Made by a program: the position numbers and the translations under genes. 64,000 nucleotides of DNA from Cinnamomum chago (lineage: Eukaryota > Streptophyta > Magnoliopsida > Laurales > Lauraceae), in assembly GCA_038049695.1 (NCBI GenBank), contig CP142453.1, positions 130,831,001 through 130,895,000 of the forward strand, read 5' to 3'. How positions within the stretch are numbered: position 1 is the stretch's first letter; every line of letters begins with the position of its first letter. Of the stretch, positions 10,791 to 23,200 are shown in pieces. The notes beneath the pieces were generated by a model, which ran no database searches, was not told where the DNA came from, and saw only the letters and a program-made list of their open reading frames with translations.

Positions 10791-11701
10791 CAAAACTATT
10801 TTCTCATAGGTGGCTTTCTCCTTTTTAGTAAAAGTGATGATTCTCCACACTGCCCTGATGCTATTAGTTCCTATTAAATGATCCATTCTTTTCTAACATT
10901 ATACCTAATGACTGCCTTAACATCACTTTTGACCGCAGTAATTTTTACTGATACTGGCATATCCCTAGTTACTAGATGGAGTTTAATGTAATAGTTTGCC
11001 AAATCTTTGCCACACTGAAGGTTTAAATTACGATGAGAACAAAGCTGAAAATGTGTTGATAAGTAGATAAATTTAAGTGACTTCTGCTCATGATCTGCTC
11101 AACCTAATAAATGCATGAAGGAAATAGATCATCTGTTTCTTCCATTTCTTCCAAACAGGGGAGCCCTATTTAAATGAATCAGGGGTTGCCACAGGCGTCC
11201 TCTTTCCTCCACCCCTCACGTGGCGACTCCTTATTCACCGTCTCCCGTCTAGACAAAAAAGGGGACCCCGGACTCTAGATTCAATGGGTGAAAAAAAAAA
11301 ATATATATATATATAATAGCTAGGGGTGGGGGACATGCAGCTAACTTACAAATTAGGGGTGGGAAAACCAAGAATCAAACAGTCAAGATTTTCTTTAAGC
11401 CTGTCATCATGTATTTGACAAACGTCCAGAAAGTTCAACAGAAAAAAAAAAAAAAGGTCCTAAAATATAAATTACATGGTCAGTCGACCCCAGATTCTCT
11501 TTCCTTGAAAAAAATGATTGTATCTCTTTCCATGTGGTATTAGAAAGGTCTAAAGTACATATAAGGAAAAACACTCCTGACTCCACCCAACATATTCGGC
11601 AGAAAATGTTTTCATACTTACAGAAATTATGCACCAAGAAGGACCATTGATTAGTTGATTCTCATCTCATGGAGATTCCCATTCATCAGTTCATCAAAAG
11701 T
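10791..11701. other. Non-coding part of duplicated unit (partner 44,913-45,800)
   Basis: Nearly identical to 44,913-45,800 except for small indels. It contains CACGTGGCGACTCC within 11,160-11,280, a segment resembling retroelement LTR or leader sequence, but no boundary is clear. No gene seen. Confidence 0.5.
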
Positions 11702-12346
11702 TAGGGATGGCAGTGGACCGGGGAAAAACGGGTATTCGTCCAAACCCGCCCCGTTTGGACCGGGGATGGACTATACGTATTGGACGGTGGACGTATACGG
11801 GGATACCCGTATAAACCCGTGCTGGGATGGAGGTGGGGATGGACTTACCCTTACCCCCGCCCCGTACCCGCCCCGTCCCCGTTACCCGCTAAATAAATAA
11901 ATAAATATATATGTAGTGTACCTATGGTGTTATGACATTTAGTGATTTAGGTGCTGTTGTTTTTCATAGGAATGTATGTATCAGGTGTTCGTGGCAGCAG
12001 TCATTGGTTTGATTTCGCTGTTATGTATATGATTTTTTAGGAGTAGTTATCTATTGATGTTCGTGTACTGAAAGTGTCATAATATTTCTCATACCCTTGA
12101 TTCAGGTGTGATCTCCTGTTGCAAGGAAGCTGAGGGAAGGCTAGAAAAAAAAAAAGGCTTAGGCTTAGGCGGGTACGGGGGAAGCGGGGACGGGGACGGG
12201 GATTATAAATTTACCCGCGGACGGGGATGGGGATGAAAATTATACCCGTTAGCGGGGGTGGACCGGGGATGGACGGAGATTTTTTAAGCGGGTACGGGGA
12301 TGGAGACCATGCCCCCCGCCCCCGCCCCGGTCCATTGACATCCCTA
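11702..12346. mobile_element. Non-autonomous hAT-type element, 645 bp, TSD TCAAAAGT
   Basis: The ends are imperfect inverted repeats, TAGGGATGGCAGTGGACC at the left and the complement of TAGGGATGTCAATGGACC at the right. They are flanked by the perfect 8-bp duplication TCAAAAGT (11,694-11,701 and 12,347-12,354). The uninterrupted target is present in copy 2 near 45,800. Interior arms are GC-rich and repetitive (ACCCGCCCC, GGGGATGGGGAC), flanking an AT-rich core with no transposase. Eight-base duplications and TAGGG ends fit the hAT superfamily. Confidence 0.88.
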
Positions 12347-12479
12347 TCAAAAGTCATTGTGTTACCCAATGCCATTCAAATTTTTTGTCTTGATCGGTAA
12401 CAATAGAATCTTATGAAAGATAGATGTTAAAACTTTTAAGGAATAACATACATAAAGAATCACTCATCGGTGAGCTGGT

Positions 12480-12870
12480 ACAAGAGAAATATACCAAACA
12501 CCCACCAACTACACTAAAGAAGTGCGAAGATTACATGACCGATCAACTCCTGTTTAGCTAGACAATCTATCATTTCATCTGCAAACCTACTAACATGCTG
12601 AAAAGAGACCTGCAAATCAGAAACTCAAAAACTATTTTCATTGAATAAGAATTGCATTTTCCAAGGCCCTCTCAAAGATTTCACCCAGCCATGACATCAC
12701 CTGAGTCACTCTCCACAATAAGATAATGGTGTTGTAAAGTATGAATAATATGGCGAGCTTCCAAAATGGCAAGAACTTTCGCTTCATTCAATCCATAGGT
12801 TCAGTTTGAGTCCCAGAACTCTGATTCCCTGGAACTCAGTTTTCCATAACTACAAAACAACTTTCCCAGG
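12480..12870 (-). pseudogene. RNase H (RVT_3-like) relic of a retroelement, split by the CACTA element
   Basis: The minus-strand translation shows pieces of a retroelement or plant RNase H domain: an acidic NEAxVLAILEALRI-like stretch and VESDSGDVMA (about 12,700-12,800), then HVSRFADEMIDCLAKQELIGHV near 12,540-12,600. The last matches the conserved C-terminal VxRxxNxxADxLAKxG pattern. Frames are broken by stops and shifts. The uninterrupted equivalent is at 45,975-46,320. It lies downstream of the dehydrogenase second exon and is a non-LTR-type relic rather than part of that gene. Confidence 0.6.
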
Positions 12871-12873
12871 TAA

Positions 12874-12902
12874 CACTACAACAAAAATCATTTTTCGCGG
12901 CG
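12874..12902 (+). repeat. Left terminal inverted repeat of CACTA element (29 bp)
   Basis: Matches the complement of 32,537-32,565 at 27 of 29 positions, with differences at positions 16 and 27. It starts with the diagnostic CACTA. Confidence 0.93.
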
Positions 12903-13240
12903 AATATTTCGCGACGTTTTGAAAATTTGTCACTAAATATTGGTTTTCGCGACGAAAATTCATTTCGTCGCCAAAAACGGAAATACAATTGATTTAACGA
13001 CGATAATTTTTAATCGACGCTAAATATTGTCGCGAAAAGTTTGGCGCCAAAAAATGGGACTGGAGCCATAAAGAGGTACAAATTTGGCGACGAAATTATT
13101 TATTTTGCGACGAGTTTATTTCATCGCTAAATCATCTACATTGTATTTTATTAAAGAGATTTAGCGACAAAAATATGTCGCCGCAAAATCCCTTTATAAT
13201 ATTCCGCGACTAATTTATTTCGTCGCGGAATGCATAAAAT
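12903..13240. repeat. Left subterminal repeats of CACTA element
   Basis: Many copies in both orientations of GCGACGAAA/TTTCGTCGC-like motifs occur (for example near 12,948, 12,965, 13,084, 13,108, 13,170 and 13,216). Such clusters in CACTA elements are binding sites for the TNPA-type protein. The same motif fills 31,905-32,536 at the right end. Confidence 0.82.
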
Positions 13241-13640
13241 TTGGGACGCGCGGCCTTTCTTCGCGGTTTATTTTTTGAGAGGTATTGGCGACGAAATGAA
13301 ACTACACTGACAAGAAGGAACAGAGCACGCAGAACTCTTCCATTTCTCTCACGGAACGAACACGCAGACATCACCACGCAGAACACGCAACACCATCACC
13401 TCCTCTCCCTCTCGATCTTGCCCCCCCCCCCCCTCTCTCTCTCTCCATCTCGCAACCCCCTGCGCAGACCCATCTCAGAGGCAGCCCCCCTCTCCAGTCT
13501 CTCTGCTCTTCATCTCTCTCACGCCCACGGACTATCGCCCCTTCTTCCTCCAAGCGCAGACCGCACCACCACCACCAGCGCAGAGCCCCATCATCTCTCC
13601 CTCCTCCCTCGACGCGCAGAACTCATCCCATTCACAGGTA
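13241..13640 (+). promoter_or_regulatory. Pyrimidine-rich leader region of CACTA transcripts (probable)
   Basis: Directly after the subterminal repeats comes a CT/CCC-rich tract with (C)14 and (CT)n near 13,422-13,446. It ends in CACAG-GTAAGAG at about 13,636, a good splice donor. The position and composition suggest a 5' leader exon of the element. A 230-codon open frame starting at 13,241 is low-complexity and not accepted as a gene. Confidence 0.4.
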
Positions 13641-16600
13641 AGAGCCTCTCTCCCTCCTCTCTGCATCACCATCACATCCCTCAGCACTTCCCCTGCACGT
13701 GCACCCTCTCCTCTCATAGAGATCTCCAGATCTCCAAGAAGGAGATATATATCTTTTTTAATTTTTTATTCATGTTTTTTCTTTTTGTTGTTTTTGTGGG
13801 GTTTTGGATTTGGATTTGGGGTTTTTTTTTTTGGATGAGAGATTGGATTTGGGGGTTGTTTCATGTTGTAAGATTGATCTCGGATCTGAATAGATTCAAA
13901 GGTCGTCGGTTCTTTCACAATGGTAGGTGCTAATGATATTTCATACATGAGACTGTATATTTTATTTGATTTTTACCTTATCATTTTACATTCACAATCG
14001 TGCTATTTGTATATGTAGACGTTTGCAGATCATGGGCTTCCTCATTTTGGATTCATTCGGTGTTATGTGATTTTCTTGTAAACTCTGAGCTATGGTGAAG
14101 AATAGATCTTCACTGCTGAAAGAAGAAAATAAGAAGAGAAATTTATATTAGCTTTCTCTTACAAGAAAAGGGCCAATGAAGTTTTTTTTTTCTTATTTTT
14201 TTTTTCTGACTGAATCAATCTTCTAAGTTGCTCATGAAGAAGTAAACACCACCTTCAAGAACCCATGACTGAATCAATCTCCTGAGTTCCTTTGCTTTTT
14301 CTTTGAATGAAAAGAAGTCCCTTGAAAACCTTTGCCATGATGATTTTTTCTGACCCAAATCCAGTTAGATTTTATAACCGGGATCCTGGCCTAGATATGG
14401 ATAGATGTTCAGTTGCCATTTACTTTTTCTAATTATCTAGAGTTTGAGCCCTGCTAAGGCAGCCACTTTGGTATCCTATTCCTACCAGAGGAAAAAAAGA
14501 ATAAGCACAAATTGTTGGCAATTCCATCTTAATTATTTGTTGCCACCTGTAACCAACCCAAGATTCACAAACAATCACTTCAGTTTATCCAACAAAATTA
14601 ATGTTTGTATATAAAAAAGGAAACTCAGCAAAGTGTAAGATATTGGGTGCAAGTGGATATGCATAGTGATGTTCCAGACATAATTTAAAACCAAGAAAAT
14701 TTACAACATAAAATTTTACCACTATGATAAGTAGAAAGTTGATAATTCTGCAGGATATCTACATCAATCACAGGCCCAAGATGGATCCCATGACATGGAT
14801 CACATGATGAGGGTGCAGAATCTGTCTATAGAATCAAAGAACTCATCGTATTGTATTGTTCTTTTTCTTTCCGTTTATTTTTTTTTCTTGTTTTCCCCGG
14901 TAGCTGCCAGATGGAAGCAGTTTCTACTCTATAGGAAGCTCAATGGTGGACCTAGGATAGGTTTTGAACCTGTCCTCCCACCCTTAGACAAGGACTTTGT
15001 TTGATCACTTTCCCAGTGTGACAGGCATAATCAAACCTACTTACTTTTTTGGATTTTCTTTTTTTTTTTTTCAATCAACAACAACCTAGCACAAAATGCT
15101 ATGTTCTTCAAAGTATATCATGAACCTGGATGTGGCTTAAAAGACCAATTCCCAGGGCTTACCTGAATGTGAAGTGATCAAAACGGAAGACTATTATACA
15201 CACTAAAGCTTTCAAGATCCAGTAGTAGTCTGCGAGATGATCCCATCATTAGTATTCAAATTTTTGCTTTCATTTGAATAGAACAAATCGATGCTTAGAC
15301 ATGAAAAATCCAGTCTATTAGCCGTTAATATTCTTTTGCTGACTTTGAGATTGACGAAGTTTATGAATGTTCCGTTTCTTGATGCCGCTTCTAAACAATG
15401 AGCTTGCCAAATATGGTGCACCCATCGAACAAGAATCATTCTTTCTGCTTTGTGGAATACTTTTCCTTTTTAAGTACCGAGCTGTCTGTGCTTGAACTGT
15501 TTTAACCACCAAAAGACACAGAAGTGAAAATGAAGATGAGCTACTTGAAACAGTCTAGAAATAAAACAAGATTATGATTAGTAAGAACAGAGAAAATTAT
15601 ACTGACAACAATATCCATTTACTTGAAAACATTTCCAAAGTGTACACACAAGTACTGCCATAAAACAGAACGTCCTATGATGATTTAAGTAAATCCATCC
15701 TACTGTATTATTTCTTTCCAAATTTTGAATGGGAAAAGCTTGCAGAGCACGTGTCCGACTCCATAGTTATAAAAGTTAGGTACCTTAAGTGTTTCCATAT
15801 GAAAATTCAATGCAGGAGAAAAATTGCATGTGCATATTGTCGGTGCAAGTCTTCTTTTAAAAAAGAAAAAGAAAAAGAAAAAGAGAAATTTATGTTGATG
15901 ATTCGATAACACAAACATTACAATAACACAAAGATAATTATTATTAGTATCCAGTGGGTACACGACATCAACCATAATAAAATAAGCATACTGGATTGTG
16001 AAGCAACTAATGTCCTGGCTATATTCTGGATGGCTTCTACTTTACTCCTGAAGACCTTTGCCATGATGAATTTTTCCTTTCCAATTTATTGTGAAGTTGT
16101 ATGGAAAATACATAAGTTGGTGCATTCATTTTGTTCCCTGCTTCTTATCCTTCAAAAAGTCTGATCTGACACACTTCTTTGATTCTCATTGTTTGGTCCA
16201 CACTCTCTAAAGTCCAACAAATTGTTTGTGCAGTTTTTCTCAGGCAGCGGCTGCAGCTCAAGCTGGTGGTTTTGTGATCCAGATTTTTGTTTGTCGTGTC
16301 AGGGTAAGGTTCCTTAATTTAATGACCATGCATTTCAAGTGTTCACTGAGAAATGCTGATTGATTGAAATTATGTTGTATAGGACTGGGCTCCCAATCAT
16401 TCTGGTGATCCTGAGGTAGAAGCTGATTGCAGAAGTAGAGAAGATCCTGGATTGGCCCTGCTTGCTTGGTGAGTTTGGTTCACCATTCATTCTCTCTATG
16501 ATAATATGTTAGTTTTCTTTTGTCATAATTTCACTTTAATCTCATTTTGTATCTTAAGTTTATATGAACTGAATTTATTATTGCAAGGACATGCTAATGT

Positions 16601-19276
16601 TCACACTTATTTGGTCAAAAACATTTCATGTTGGATTTCATGTAAATCTTTTTTTGGCCAAAAGCACTTATAAGTAAGATGTGGTGGTAAGGCTCTAAAG
16701 CTTAAGTGTGAGTGACTTAGTGTTATAAAGAAAACTCAACAAAGACACATAATCAAAGTCAAAACTCTTCCAATTGATAGAAGACTCCTCTCATGGGAAC
16801 CCACCAAGAAAAAACAGCCCTATAAAATGAATAACACTCCCAAACCAAAGACTGTTTATTTGACACAACTCTAAACATTAATATAGGAAAAATGACTCTC
16901 CAATTAAAGACCCTACACCCAACCAATCATCCAACCGGATATAAATAGAAATAGCTTAAATAGTCTTTCTTCCATTCTTTTACCTGTTTTCTATATTTTC
17001 TTCTTCAAACAATCATTTGCAGTCATTGTGAAAGTCGCACACACACACACGTATATATATATATATATATTCCAAATAACAAAATGATGAAAAGCTCTTT
17101 CCATGCTGTGAGCCTGTGACCACTAGTTGGTGGCACCTGTTATGTATGAAAAAGATGACAATAACTACCATGCTTAAACATTAACACCAAACAAAAGTAG
17201 AAATAACTTGTGCCCTTGGGCACCTAGGTTCCTCTGTTTTAAGTGCCTCTTTACAACAGAGAAATTTCCCTACCAATGAACTTCTCACAAAAGTCAGGAA
17301 GTTCCTTCTTTCTGATTCCCTTGATGAAGAATAAAGAACTCCTGCAGCAAAATCTAGAAGAAATATAAACAGTACACCAAAGAGCAAAATGAACTTCAAT
17401 ATAAGCTGATCTTCAAGCTAAAAAGAGCAAAACGAGTTTCAGAGCTCGGGTTTTACCCATAAATGGATGGAGTTTTTTTAATCCGAGATGCACAAACAAC
17501 CTTATAATCTAATGGTTCAACTGACTGTTGTTTCACTTCCTTTTCAATCCTTCAAACAACTTTCAAACCTTACTACAAAGCCATGCTTGGATAAGATATG
17601 AACCTTTCAACAGGAAAGCCACTGTGGCCCGGTTGGCAAACACGCACCAAATTGCTCAAGTTAGACCCCAAATTTTCAACAGACAAAACTTCTTGGATCA
17701 TTTGATCCGGGTAATTTTTTTAAGCGAGGCCAAAATCACACATCAGAGATCAGAGAGCAAGTTAAATATTATCCAGTGTGTGTTGGAATTTTTTTTTCTT
17801 TTTTTTTACTTTTTTGGGTAGAACCCTCTCGTAGTCTCTTGATGTTATCCTTTGTTAGTTGAATTCAAGGAACAGCCTGCATTCAATTTCAACAGGAAGG
17901 AATAGAACTGTCAGGAGCATTACCCGCAAAAAACATTAGGAAAATTCCAGTTTTGGGTATTTTATCCACCTTTGCATGGGTTGGATAGTCTAGTTGAGAG
18001 TATCATGCATGGAGAGTTGATCACTGAACCAAAAAGGAAAAAGAAATGGTGGATCTGAACCCTTGCGTCATTATGTGAATGTCACTTGCATTACTGCATC
18101 TTCAAAACACTAAGTTCTGCATTGCAGTATAAACTTCAGCTTCCAATGGATAGAATTGACAAGCAGACTGTTTCTTAATGTTTAAAATAAAAAATTACAA
18201 AAAATAAAAATTCAATTAAACAGCTACATTTCATCAAGATTAAAAATCTACATTACTAAAACATGGAAGATATATGATTCCAATATCTTCCACTGAAAAA
18301 CTTTAATGGGCTACTGACTGCACTGTTCCACCCACGTCAACTATCGCACTTTGTTGCCACCTAAACAAAAATAACATGTTGCATCAGATACAGAATTATA
18401 GGTTCCCCTAGATTAACAGAGCTCCAATTCAACGAGCTAATGAACAAAGAAAAGTTGATTTATTGCCCCTTGAGTCCATACCATTTGGGTGGAAATGTCT
18501 AATATCTGCCATTTTCTCAGACATCCAAAAAGCACTCTAATCTTTAATTCACCACTATTTTTGTTTTTAGGAGAATAGAAAATAATAACTAAATCATTCA
18601 TAATGAAGCAATTCTAAACTGACTATTTGGTGATCCATCCTGTTGCCTGCTTGTGAGACTGACATATCTTTCATGCCAACAGGCAAGAGGCATTCAAGGT
18701 GACCCAAATTACCATTACAAATGTAGGTTCACTTATGGCCAAAAGCCAGTAAGATTCTTTAATTATTTGTTTTTGTGAATGGAAAATCATGGGGATTAAG
18801 GTTCCCCAGCATTGGCATTCTTGGCCCTTGGGAAAATCCCTAACAAAATGGTGACGCACTTACTCTTTCAAATTATTGGGAGACCACTATTCTAATTTTT
18901 ATTAACAGCACCATTATCCTCACAACAATACTAAAAGGAAAGCAAAGTGAACTTAATTACATGTCCTCACAACGGTTTCATGTCTGAACCATTCAGATAA
19001 TGGTTTCCAGATTAGAAGTAAAGACATCATTAGTTAAGATGGAGAAAAATAGAACAGACTTTAATTGTATTTTGTGATCTTAAGGGCATTGTATTATTAG
19101 CATAGATGTTCCTGCAAACAGTCATTCATGCCGTGCATACTCCATATAAATGCTTTTATGTTCCACTTATTCTGAGGACTGGTTATTTTTATTTCTTTAA
19201 CACCAATAATGTGTGATTTTTAAGATTAGAAATAGAATAAAACTACATTTAACTGTGATGTTGTAGGTCGCCAAAT
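13641..19276. other. CACTA interior without a recognised gene (long intron or captured sequence)
   Basis: AT-rich, with poly-T tracts and a TA-repeat at 17,051-17,070. Two places look exon-like. On the minus strand at 15,320-15,512 an open stretch reads KTVQAQTARYLKRKS and GAPYLASSLFRSGIKK. On the plus strand at 16,230-16,470 two short segments are bounded by AG and GT (after TTTTTCTCAG, before GTAAGG near 16,304; after TTGTATAG near 16,382, before GTGAGT near 16,469). I recognise neither. They may be captured host exons. ATGTTGTAG at about 19,267 is a good acceptor just before the transposase start. Confidence 0.4.
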
Positions 19277-22200
19277 ATGGACAAGACTTGGATGAATTGC
19301 AGGAATAAACTTCGACCGGAGTATAGAAATGGGGTGAGGTCGTTTATTAAATTTGCCAGTGAACATATGGGTGAGCATAGTAAGATTTGGTGTCCGTGTT
19401 TGAGATGCATGAATGTAGAATTGCATACTTATCCCACCGTCCAAGAACATTTGTTGTTTAACGGAATCATGACTTCTTACACGGCATGGATACTCCACGG
19501 GGAGCCAATGCCTATGAATGTAGAGGGTGTACATGATGATGATTCCGGCAATGAGGGGGGAAGTGTTCATGGTGGAATCTCTTACACAGAAGACAACCCT
19601 CATGATGAGTTGCCCGAACTTCTGGAAGACATATACAAGGGGGGTTTTATGGACGATTATTTTGGGAATCTTGGATCTGGCCACGATTTTGATAGTGTTG
19701 GGCGAGAGAATGTCCAGAACTTTGAAAAATTGTTGAAAGATGCCCAGCGTGCCTTATATCCAGGTTGCACAAAGTTTACATTATTGTCATTTGTCATTAA
19801 GATATTGCATGTAAAGGTGTTGAATAACTTGAGCAATAAGGCATTCAACATGGTGATGATGATAATGAAGGATGTTATACCAGAGAGTGAGATGGTTCCA
19901 GGTTCCCTTTATGAAGCAAAGAAATTCTTAAGTGAACTGGGGTTGGGATACAAATCCATTCACGCTTGTAAGAATGATTGCGTGCTTTTCAGGAAAGAAA
20001 ATGAGAATCTTGAAAATTGTCCAGAATGTGGGGAGTTTCGATATAAGCGCAATGATGGCAAGGGTAAAAAAATTCCAGTGAAGGTGCTGCGACACCTCCC
20101 ACTGATCCCAAGGTTACAGAGATTATTTATGTCAAGGAAGACAGCTACAGATATGCGGTGGCACAAGGAGAAGCTTGTGGATGATGGGGAATTCTCGACG
20201 CACCCCGCCGACCGTATTGAGTGGAAGGATTTTGATCGGCAGTATCCTGCATTTGCCCAGGAGTCCCGCAATGTTAGGTTAGGGCTGGCTACTGATGGGT
20301 TCAACCCCTTTGGTAATATGAGCAACTCCTATAGTATGTGGCCTGTGATACTCATGCCTTATAACCTGCCACCCTGGAAGTGTATGAAAGGACCATTTTG
20401 TATGATGTCTTTGCTTATTCCTGGACCGCAAGCACCGGGAAAAGAAATCGACGTGTACATGCAGCCATTAATAGATGAGTTAAAAGAGCTTTGGAATGAC
20501 GGTGTATTAACTTATGATGCATCCAAAGGAGAGAGTTTCCGAATGCATGCGGCTCTTATGTGGACCATAAACGACTTTCCAGCATATGGTAACTTGTCGG
20601 GATGGAGTACTAAAGGTTTTATGGCGTGCCCCACTTGTAACAAGGATCCATCATCACAAAGGTTGAAAGATAAAATAGGGTACACGGGCGCCCGCCGATA
20701 CTTACCTGAGAACCACACATGGCGAAGGAGTAAGCTCTTTAACGGTAAGTCAGAGAACCGAACAATTCCGGTGGAATTGTCGGGGGAACAGATATTAGAG
20801 CAATTGGATTGGCGAATGTCGAATTTGGGAAGCATCCACTGAACAAGAAAAGAAAGCGCTTGCCGGAGGAATTGACCTGGACAAAGAAAAGCATTTTATT
20901 TGAGCTACCTTACTGGAAGAAACTAAAAATCCGACACAACCTTGATGTCATGCATGTGGAGAAGAATATATGTGAGAACACTCTTGGAACAGTGATGGGC
21001 ATTGATGGGAAAAATAAGGACACGAACAAGGCTCGTATGGATTTGGAGGGTATGAAAATTAGGAAAGAATTACACCTACGCAAGCATGCTGATGGGTCCT
21101 TTGAAAAGCCCCCCGCGATCTACACATTGTCCCTACAGGAAAGACAGGATTTCTGTGATTTCTTGAAATCGGTCAGGTTTCCTGATGGTTATGCAGCAAA
21201 CATTTCGAGGTGCATAAACACCAAGGATGGTAAGGTATCAGGATTAAAAAGTCATGACTGCCATGTAATTTTACAAAGACTTATGCCGATAGGAGTACGT
21301 GGGCATCTTCCTAAGGATATCTGTACCACATTGTTTGAGCTAGGCAATTTCTTTGAACAGCTGTGCTCGAAGAGATTAAGAGTGGAGGACTTGGAGGCAT
21401 TACAGGACCGAGCAGTTTTAATACTATGCAAGATGGAAAAGATTTTCCCACCAACATTCTTCGATATTATGGTCCATCTAGCCATTCACTTGCCTCGTGA
21501 GGCCATGCTTGCCAGGCCAGTGCAATATCGATGGATGTACCCTATTGAAAGGTATTAATGCCTAACTTTCATTTAAATTAAAAATTTATCTCTGCTGCAT
21601 TTTCATGCTAACAAAAAATAAAATTCTCTTTTTTTTAAGGCAACTAGGAACTTTAAAACGGTTTGTTCGCAATCGAGCTCGACCTGAAGGTTCGATTGTT
21701 GAGGCTTACATTGTTAAGGAATGCCTTACTTTCTGTTCAATGTATCTACAAGGGGTAGAAACTGTATTCAATCGGGATGAACGAAATGATGATGGTGGTG
21801 AAGGTGGGCTAGGGCTGGGGGTATTCTCACAAGATGTTCGTCCTTTCGGTCAAATAAGAAATGCACCTAAGGTGTCGCAGAAGGAACGTGATATGGCTCA
21901 GTGGTTTATACTGTATAATAGCCCGGAGGTGGCACCTTATCTAGAGTATGTCATCATATATTATGCATGAGCGTTACTTGTAATAATGTGTGTTAATGCT
22001 TATAATTTATTAATTACCAATGACATGTATTCTAATTAGGGAGCACAAGAACCTATTAATGATGCAAAGCAGTTATGATATCGACCAGCGACAACAACGA
22101 GAGTTTCCTAAGTGGTTTAAAAAACGGGTAAGATATATATATAGTTACCTCATGTATAATCAGCTTAAGTTGTAGTCATTCATTATGTTATGATTCACTC

Positions 22201-22952
22201 TATATATTTTGGTCATGCAGATGAATGAATTGCGAAGTCAACAATTAGCAGAAGCTACAGGTGAACTTTGGTCATTGGCAAATGGTCCAAATCTGTTAAT
22301 GAAGTTTTACTCGGGTTGTATGTGTAATGGGGTCCGATTTCACACTAAAGACCGTGACAACCAACGTAAAAGTCAGAACAGTGGGTTGGTGGTAAACGGG
22401 GATCATGACGGGAAAGATATTGACTTCTACGGCTACTTGTGTAACGTCTGGGAAATGACTTACATTTTTGGGTATCGAGTTGTCTTGTTCCGCTGCGAGT
22501 GGTTTAACCTTGGTAGTGGGCGAACTGTACAAACCGATGCACATTTCACATCAATTGATGTAAGAGGTCGATGGTATCAGAACGACCCCTTTGTCCTACC
22601 TAGTCAAGTGCAGCAAGTCTTTTATGTGAATGACCCCAAATTGGGCCCACATTGGCAAATCGTCCAACGGATTCAACATCGAGGAATATGGGACATACCA
22701 GAGTTGGATGATGTAGAATCCAATGATGATGGACCATCTATTCAAGATGATGCGTTCCAGCAGGAAAAAACAACTGATGTGGTCCCCATCGTCGTTGAAG
22801 ATCCAGACAGGATGGATCAACCACGGTATGATAGGTCTGATATTGATCCAGAGATTGTTACAAGTGGAATACTCTCAGAGGAAAATAGTCGAGAAGATTT
22901 GTTGGTTGAGGATGACTTTATATGCGATGACGAAGATGAGACATTGGAGTAG
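19277..22952 (+). pseudogene. TNP2-type CACTA transposase gene, four exons, one frameshift
   Basis: Inferred exons are 19,277-21,551, 21,640-21,945, 22,040-22,127 and 22,221-22,952, all GT-AG with matching phases. Domains in order: a transposase-associated N-terminus (MDKTWM, then WCPCLRCMN and AWILHGEP, residues about 1-80); the Tnp2 domain (LYPGCTKFT, GLGYKSIHACKNDC, ENCPECGEFRY, RHLPLIPRLQRLFMS, LATDGFNPFGNMS, GWSTKGFMACPTC); after the frame change FELPYWKKLKIRHNLDVMHV; a DUF4218-like part (VHLAIHLPREA, MYPIER-QLGTLKRFVRNRARPE); and a DUF4216-like end (YQNDPFVLPSQVQQVFYVND). A one-base loss at about 20,807 shifts the frame and gives a stop at 20,840-20,842. Otherwise the frame is open, so the lesion is probably recent. 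An unrecognised intron or sequencing error there is possible. Confidence 0.9.
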
Positions 22953-23200
22953 TATTGTGATGAAGTGGAAAATGATTTACATAGTATAGATGACTCTGAT
23001 GCAGAATCTGATTTGTAGTTAATGTTTATATGTATAAGAACCACTACTATATAATCATATATGTTCGACCTTCTTTTCTATTTACATGGATATCGGTAAT
23101 ATTACATAACAATTCACTGTATAATGAATTGTTCTTATATAATGGTAAGGTAACTAAATTATTATGTTTTTAGATACTTTTTCTTAAGCAGGTCACATAC

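Noticed and set aside
13241..13933. 230-codon open frame at the left of the CACTA element
   Set aside because: Composition follows CT-rich and T-rich tracts and it starts inside subterminal repeats. More likely leader sequence.
14880..15010. Possible second SINE (GGTTCAAAACC on the minus strand, A-rich end)
   Set aside because: No convincing box A and no target duplications found.
17181..17399. Small minus-strand frame with hydrophobic signal-like start
   Set aside because: No homology recognised, AT-rich context, likely chance.
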